Of a stretch of 64,000 nucleotides of DNA, positions 59,687 to 64,000 are shown one piece after another. Position 1 is the first letter of the stretch. Each line of letters opens with the position of its first letter. Both the position numbers and the translations under genes were made by a program. Source of the DNA: Streptomyces toxytricini (GTDB lineage Bacteria; Actinomycetota; Actinomycetes; Streptomycetales; Streptomycetaceae); contig NZ_BMTY01000022.1 of assembly GCF_014649915.1 (NCBI RefSeq), forward strand, positions 1-64,000. Direction: 5' to 3'. The notes under the pieces were generated by a model. It saw nothing but the letters and a program-made list of their open reading frames with translations. It was not told the DNA's origin and made no database searches.

Positions 59687-60992
59687 CCGGCACCCCCCGC
59701 TGACGGCCGGCGAACTGCTCGCCCTGGACCGGCAGCACGTCTGGCACCCGTACGGGCCGATGCCGGGGCGCCAGGAGCCGCTCGTCGTCTCCTCCGCCTC
59801 GGGTGTCCGGCTGCGCCTCGCGCAGCCGGCGCACGGCCGCGACGAGCTGGTCGACGGCATGTCCTCCTGGTGGTCGGCCATCCACGGCTACAACCACCCG
59901 GTGTTGAACGAGGCAGCGGCCGACCAGCTCGGCCGCATGTCGCACGTGATGTTCGGCGGGCTCACCCACGAGCCCGCCGTCCGGCTGGCCGCGAAGCTCG
60001 TCGAGATCACCCCGGAGGGCCTGGAACACGTCTTCCTCTCCGACTCGGGCTCCGTCGCGGTCGAGGTCGCGGCCAAGATGTGCCTGCAGTACTGGCGCTC
60101 GCTGGGCCGCCTCGGCAAGAGCCGGCTGATGACCTGGCGCGGCGGCTACCACGGCGACACGTGGACGCCGATGGCCGTCTGCGACCCCAAGGGCGGCATG
60201 CACGGGCTGTGGTCCGGCGTCCTGCCGGAGCAGGTCTTCGCGGACGTCCCGCCCGCCGGCTTCGACGCCCCCGTCGACCCGGCGTACGCGGCGCACCTGC
60301 GCACGCTGATCGCGGCGCACGCCGACGAGCTGGCCGCCGTCATCGTGGAGCCGGTGGTCCAGGGCGCGGGCGGCATGCGCTTCCACAGCCCCGGCTACCT
60401 GCGCGTCCTGCGCGAGCTGTGCGACGAGTACGACGTCCTGCTCGTCCTGGACGAGATCGCGACGGGCTTCGGGCGCACCGGCGCCCTGTTCGCCGCGGAC
60501 CACGCGGGCATCACGCCCGACGTGATGTGCCTGGGCAAGTCCCTGACCGGCGGGTACCTGACGCTCGCGGCCACGCTGTGCACGGAGCGGGTGGCGTCCG
60601 GGATCTCCCGGGGCGAGGTGCCGGTCCTGGCGCACGGGCCGACGTTCATGGGCAACCCGCTGGCCGCCTCGGTGGCGCTGGCCTCGATCGACCTGCTGCT
60701 CGGCCAGGACTGGCAGCGGGAGGTCAAGCGGATCGAGGCGGGGCTCCTGGAGGGGCTGGCCCCGGCCCGGGCGCTGCCCGGCGTCCTCGACATGCGGGTC
60801 CTGGGCGCGATCGGCGTGGTCCGGCTGGACCACGAGGTGGACATGGCGGCCGCGACGGCGGCGGCGGTGCGCGAGGGCGTCTGGCTGCGGCCGTTCCGCG
60901 ACCTGGTGTACACGATGCCGCCGTTCGTGACGGGCGACGAGGACGTGGCGCGGATCTGCCGCGCCGTGTGCGCTGCGGCCGGGGAGGGCTGA
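59679..60992 (+). CDS. bioA: adenosylmethionine-8-amino-7-oxononanoate aminotransferase
   Basis: 437 residues. Class III aminotransferase: HPYGPM (23-28), WSAIHGYNHP (65-74), D258 in LDEIATG, PLP lysine K287 in GKSLTGG. Converts 8-amino-7-oxononanoate to 7,8-diaminononanoate with SAM as donor. ATG in the end of bioB; bioD begins 2 nt later. Confidence 0.95.
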   Translation: MPDRHPPLTAGELLALDRQHVWHPYGPMPGRQEPLVVSSASGVRLRLAQPAHGRDELVDGMSSWWSAIHGYNHPVLNEAAADQLGRMSHVMFGGLTHEPAVRLAAKLVEITPEGLEHVFLSDSGSVAVEVAAKMCLQYWRSLGRLGKSRLMTWRGGYHGDTWTPMAVCDPKGGMHGLWSGVLPEQVFADVPPAGFDAPVDPAYAAHLRTLIAAHADELAAVIVEPVVQGAGGMRFHSPGYLRVLRELCDEYDVLLVLDEIATGFGRTGALFAADHAGITPDVMCLGKSLTGGYLTLAATLCTERVASGISRGEVPVLAHGPTFMGNPLAASVALASIDLLLGQDWQREVKRIEAGLLEGLAPARALPGVLDMRVLGAIGVVRLDHEVDMAAATAAAVREGVWLRPFRDLVYTMPPFVTGDEDVARICRAVCAAAGEG

Positions 60993-60993
60993 G

Positions 60994-61740
60994 ATGGGCG
61001 TGATCGTGGTGTCCGGGACGGGCACGGAGATCGGCAAGACGGTGGTGACGGCGGCCGTCGCCGCCGCGGCCGCCGCCGAAGGCCGTTCCGTGGCCGTCCT
61101 GAAGCCCGCCCAGACCGGCCTGGAGCCGGGGGTTCCGGGGGACGCCGCCGAAGCGGCCCGGCTGGCCGGCCCCCGCGTGACGGCCGTCGAACTGGCCCGG
61201 TACCCGGAGCCGCTCGCTCCGGACACGGCGGCGCGGCGTGCCGGGATGGCGGCCGTGACACCCGAGGAGGTCGCGGAGGCCGCGGGCAAGCTCGCCGCCT
61301 CGCACGACCTGGTGCTGGTGGAGGGTGCGGGCGGGCTGCTGGTCCGCTTCGACGCGGCCGGGCGCACCCTGGCCGACGCGGCGGCGCTCATGGGCGCTCC
61401 GGTGCTGGTCGTCGCGCCCGCGGCCCTCGGCACGCTGAACTCCACGACGCTGACCGCGGAGGCGCTGCGGGCGCGCGGCCTGTCGGCGCTCGGTGTCGTG
61501 GTGGGCAGCTGGCCCGCCGCCCCCGACCTCGCCTGCCGCTGCAACCTGGCCGACCTGCCGTCCTCCTCCGGGCTGCCGCTGCTCGGCGCGGTCCCGGAGC
61601 GGTCCGGGGCGCTGGCCCCGGAGGAGTTCCGGGCGGCGGCGCCGACCTGGCTGGCGCCGGCACTGTCGGGCACCTGGTCCGCGGCGGACTTCCGGGCCGC
61701 TTGGGCGCCCGGCCCGGCGGGTGGGGCGCCGGCGGCCTGA
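60994..61740 (+). CDS. bioD: dethiobiotin synthetase
   Basis: 248 residues. P-loop GTGTEIGKT at 8-16 with K15, active K37 in LKPAQTG, and VEGAGGLLV. Closes the ureido ring from diaminononanoate and CO2 with ATP. Ends the bioBAD operon; a hairpin follows. Confidence 0.94.
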   Translation: MGVIVVSGTGTEIGKTVVTAAVAAAAAAEGRSVAVLKPAQTGLEPGVPGDAAEAARLAGPRVTAVELARYPEPLAPDTAARRAGMAAVTPEEVAEAAGKLAASHDLVLVEGAGGLLVRFDAAGRTLADAAALMGAPVLVVAPAALGTLNSTTLTAEALRARGLSALGVVVGSWPAAPDLACRCNLADLPSSSGLPLLGAVPERSGALAPEEFRAAAPTWLAPALSGTWSAADFRAAWAPGPAGGAPAA

Positions 61741-61749
61741 GGGCGGGGC

Positions 61750-61802
61750 GGCTGCCCGTACCGGCGCGTCCCGCGTTTGCGGGGACCCGTACACGGGCAG
61801 CC
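61750..61802 (+). terminator. terminator hairpin after bioD
   Basis: GGCTGCCCGT (61750-61759) pairs with ACGGGCAGCC (61793-61802); an inner partial stem (GTCCCGC with GCGGG-AC) strengthens it. No T-run. Confidence 0.65.
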
Positions 61803-62016
61803 ACGCCACTTTGCTGGTCCTTTACCATGGTGGGCAGAGCCGCGGCCCGGGCTGCCCGCCCGGTCGGCCGGCTCGGACGAACCGCCGTTCCCGGCCGGTT
61901 CCGACCGGCACTCCCGACGAAAGGTGTGAGCGTCCGCCCATGGGCGAGCCCCCCAGTAGCCGACATCGCGCGCTGCCCCTCCTCCTGGCCGATCATGGAA
62001 CGGAGGTGACGGACCG

Positions 62017-63366
62017 ATGACCGAAGTGCTCCTGCTCGTCGTGGCGCTGCTGCTCTGCCTTGCCTGCGGGGTGTTCGTGGCGGCCGAGTTCTCCCTGACC
62101 ACCGTCGAGCGCAGCGAACTCGAACGGGCCGTCGAGCGCGGCGAACGCGGCGCGGACAGCGCGCTGTCCGCCGTCCGCAGCCTGACCTTCCAGCTCTCCG
62201 GAGCGCAGCTGGGCATCACGGTGACCGGCCTGATCATCGGCATGATCTCCGAGCCGTCCATCTCCGCCCTGCTCCGGGGCCCCTTCGAGGCGATGGGCCT
62301 GCCGCCCGGCGCCGCCTCCTCCACCGCCGTGGTCCTCGGCACGGCCGTCTCGACCGTCGTGCTGATGGTGGTCGGCGAGCTGGTGCCGAAGAACTGGGCG
62401 ATCTCCTCACCGCTGGCCGTGGCCAAGCGCGTGGCGACGATGCAGCGTGTCTTCAGCCGGATCTTCCGGCCGTTCATCAGCCACCTGAACACCACCGCGA
62501 ACCACATGGTGCACCGGCTCGGCATGGAGCCGGCCGAGGAGCTGGCCTCCGCCCGCACCCCCCAGGAGCTGGTGGCGCTGGCCCGGCACTCGGCGAGGGA
62601 GGGCGCGCTGGAGCGGGACACCGCCGAGCTGTTCGTGCGGACCCTCAACCTGGCCGACCTGACCGCGGAGAACGTCATGACGCCGCGCGTGCAGGTGACG
62701 GCCCTGGACGTGCAGACCACCGCCGAGGACGTCGCCAACGCGACGCTGGCGACCGGCCTGTCGCGCTTCCCGGTCTACCGGGGCAATCTCGACTCCGTGG
62801 TGGGCACCGTCCACATCAAGGACGTCCTCGCCCTCCCGGCCGAGGCGCGCCACCGCCACCCCGTATCGCAGCTGCTGCGCGCCCCCCTGTTCGTACCGGA
62901 GTCCCTGACCGTGGACCGGCTGCTGGACCGGCTGTCCGGGAAGCAGACGATGGCCGTCGTCATCGACGAGTACGGCGGCACGGCCGGGGTGGCGACCCTG
63001 GAGGACATCGTCGAGGAGGTCGTGGGCGAGGTCCGCGACGAGCACGACCCGCACGAGGCCCCCGACCTGGCCCCGGCCGGCCGGGACGGCGCCGGGCGCG
63101 AGCTGTACTCGGCGGACGGCTCCGCCCGCACCGACCAGCTGCGGCGGATAGGACTGCGTGTCCCGGACGGCCCGTACGAGACGCTGGCCGGGCTGATGGC
63201 GACCGGCCTCGGCCGGATCCCGGCCGTCGGCGACAGCCTGGACCTCGACGGATGGCGGCTCGACGTGGTCGACGCGAGCGGGCGCAGGGCCGCGCGGGTC
63301 CTGCTGCACGCACCGGACGGCTCCGGCGACGCCGAGGGCGACGAGGGCGGGGAGACCGCGCGATGA
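62017..63366 (+). CDS. CNNM/CorC-type membrane protein (hemolysin family) 1
   Basis: 449 residues. DUF21/CNNM TM domain (about 1-200, opening LLLVVALLLCLACGVFVAAEFSLTTVERS), two CBS domains (about 215-335, VMTPRVQVTAL, HIKDVLAL), and a CorC_HlyC domain (about 345-430). Members transport or sense magnesium or cobalt. 276 nt upstream hold a hairpin and a possible leader. The second CNNM gene overlaps by 4 nt. Confidence 0.9.
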   Translation: MTEVLLLVVALLLCLACGVFVAAEFSLTTVERSELERAVERGERGADSALSAVRSLTFQLSGAQLGITVTGLIIGMISEPSISALLRGPFEAMGLPPGAASSTAVVLGTAVSTVVLMVVGELVPKNWAISSPLAVAKRVATMQRVFSRIFRPFISHLNTTANHMVHRLGMEPAEELASARTPQELVALARHSAREGALERDTAELFVRTLNLADLTAENVMTPRVQVTALDVQTTAEDVANATLATGLSRFPVYRGNLDSVVGTVHIKDVLALPAEARHRHPVSQLLRAPLFVPESLTVDRLLDRLSGKQTMAVVIDEYGGTAGVATLEDIVEEVVGEVRDEHDPHEAPDLAPAGRDGAGRELYSADGSARTDQLRRIGLRVPDGPYETLAGLMATGLGRIPAVGDSLDLDGWRLDVVDASGRRAARVLLHAPDGSGDAEGDEGGETAR

Positions 63367-64000
63367 CCCTGCTGCAACTCCTGATCGGCCTCGCGACCCT
63401 CGTCGTGAACGCCTTCTTCGTCGGCGCCGAATTCGCCCTTATCTCTGTCCGGCGCAGCCAGATCGAGCCGCACGCCGAACAGGGCGACCGGCGGGCCCGG
63501 TCCGTCCTGTGGGGCCTGGAGCACGTGTCGGCGCTGATGGCCGCGGCCCAGCTGGGCATCACGCTGTGCACGCTGGTGCTCGGCGCGGTGGCCGAGCCCG
63601 CCATCGCGCACCTGCTGGAGCCGGTCTTCGAGCTCGTCGGCGTGCCGTCCGGGCTGGTCCACGCGATCTCGTTCGTGATCGCGCTCACCCTGGCGACGTA
63701 CCTGCACATGCTCTTCGGCGAGATGCTCCCGAAGAACGTGGCGCTCTCCGAGCCGGTGCGGACGGCCCTGCTCCTGGGGCCGCCGCTGGTGGCGCTGACC
63801 CGTGCGCTCCGGCCGGTGATCTTCGCGATCAACGCCTTCGCGAACGTGCTGCTGCGGCTGCTGCGGGTCGACGCGAAGAACGAGGTGTCGGCGACGTTCT
63901 CCGACGACGAGCTGGCACAGATCGTCAAGGACTCCAGCGAGGCCGGCCTGATCGACGACCGGGCGAGCGAGCGCCTGCACGACGCACTGGAACTCGGCCG
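63363..64000 (+). CDS. CNNM/CorC-type membrane protein 2 (partial)
   Basis: Open to the window edge. ATG overlaps the preceding stop (ATGA). 212 residues are visible: a DUF21 TM domain starting LLQLLIGLATLVVNAFFVGAEFALISVRR, then FGEMLPKNVALSEP, and the start of a CBS region after ATFSDDELAQIVKDSSEAGLIDD. It should work with the first protein as a heteromer or pair. Confidence 0.88.
   Translation, partial: MTLLQLLIGLATLVVNAFFVGAEFALISVRRSQIEPHAEQGDRRARSVLWGLEHVSALMAAAQLGITLCTLVLGAVAEPAIAHLLEPVFELVGVPSGLVHAISFVIALTLATYLHMLFGEMLPKNVALSEPVRTALLLGPPLVALTRALRPVIFAINAFANVLLRLLRVDAKNEVSATFSDDELAQIVKDSSEAGLIDDRASERLHDALELG

Noticed and set aside
61701..62009. Plus-strand ORF between bioD and the first CNNM gene
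   Set aside because: No ribosome site; Arg/Pro-rich composition typical of out-of-frame GC-rich DNA.

Overview
The window is a stretch of Streptomyces-type chromosome. The DNA is very GC-rich, third codon positions are almost all G or C, GTG starts are common, and many genes overlap by 1-8 nt. Several marker sets point to a streptomycete: XRE/DUF397/HATPase trio, DUF5999, MurT-GatD, a ureABCFGD operon and a single TTA codon in a regulator. No tRNA, rRNA, CRISPR array, intact insertion sequence or phage gene is visible. The window opens just upstream of the first gene and ends inside a gene.

Layout: 0.15-0.7 kb holds a secreted glycine-repeat protein. 0.9-4.0 kb is a tight four-gene operon of HemK2-like methyltransferase, CDGSH iron-sulfur protein, heme-oxygenase-like diiron oxidase candidate and zinc alcohol dehydrogenase; this is the most interesting metabolic unit. 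4.0-5.7 kb is a saccharopine-dehydrogenase-like gene facing a TetR gene across an elaborate palindrome. 5.7-11.5 kb carries stand-alone genes (CBS protein, AnsP-like permease, EF-hand protein, trypsin-like peptidase, VOC protein). 11.7-14.2 kb pairs a cysteine-synthase-like enzyme with an MFS exporter. 14.2-17.9 kb is TetR, MMPL transporter and DUF2993 with twin operators. 17.9-20.1 kb is a PPOX flavoprotein and a long glyceraldehyde-3-phosphate dehydrogenase. 20.2-23.1 kb is an Lrp regulator, EamA transporter and aminotransferase. 23.1-29.4 kb has an HPP membrane protein, a secreted M19-like hydrolase with a discoidin domain, a TetR, and a two-gene secreted vWA unit.

29.4-35.2 kb is a DUF2278 gene plus a complete five-gene peptide/nickel-type ABC importer. 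35.4-38.6 kb is a fibronectin-III lipoprotein with a DasR-like site upstream, followed by a stand-alone STAND ATPase with an in-frame TTA codon. 38.6-42.5 kb holds small proteins, an acyl-CoA dehydrogenase and a TetR whose stop codon lies in a MITE-like palindrome. 42.5-48.6 kb is housekeeping: peptide deformylase, murT-gatD for lipid II amidation, phosphofructokinase, a CtaG-like membrane protein and an acyltransferase. 48.6-50.3 kb is a secreted alpha/beta hydrolase, 50.5-55.0 kb the urease operon, 55.3-57.0 kb a WhiJ/AbaA-like regulatory trio, 57.1-61.7 kb the biotin genes bioF and bioBAD (divergent), and 62.0-64.0 kb tandem CNNM/CorC-type membrane proteins, the second cut by the window edge.

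Regulation can be read at several points: TetR or Lrp genes beside perfect inverted repeats, three genes whose -10-like hexamer lies 6 nt before the start codon (suggesting leaderless transcripts), and several long-stem terminators.
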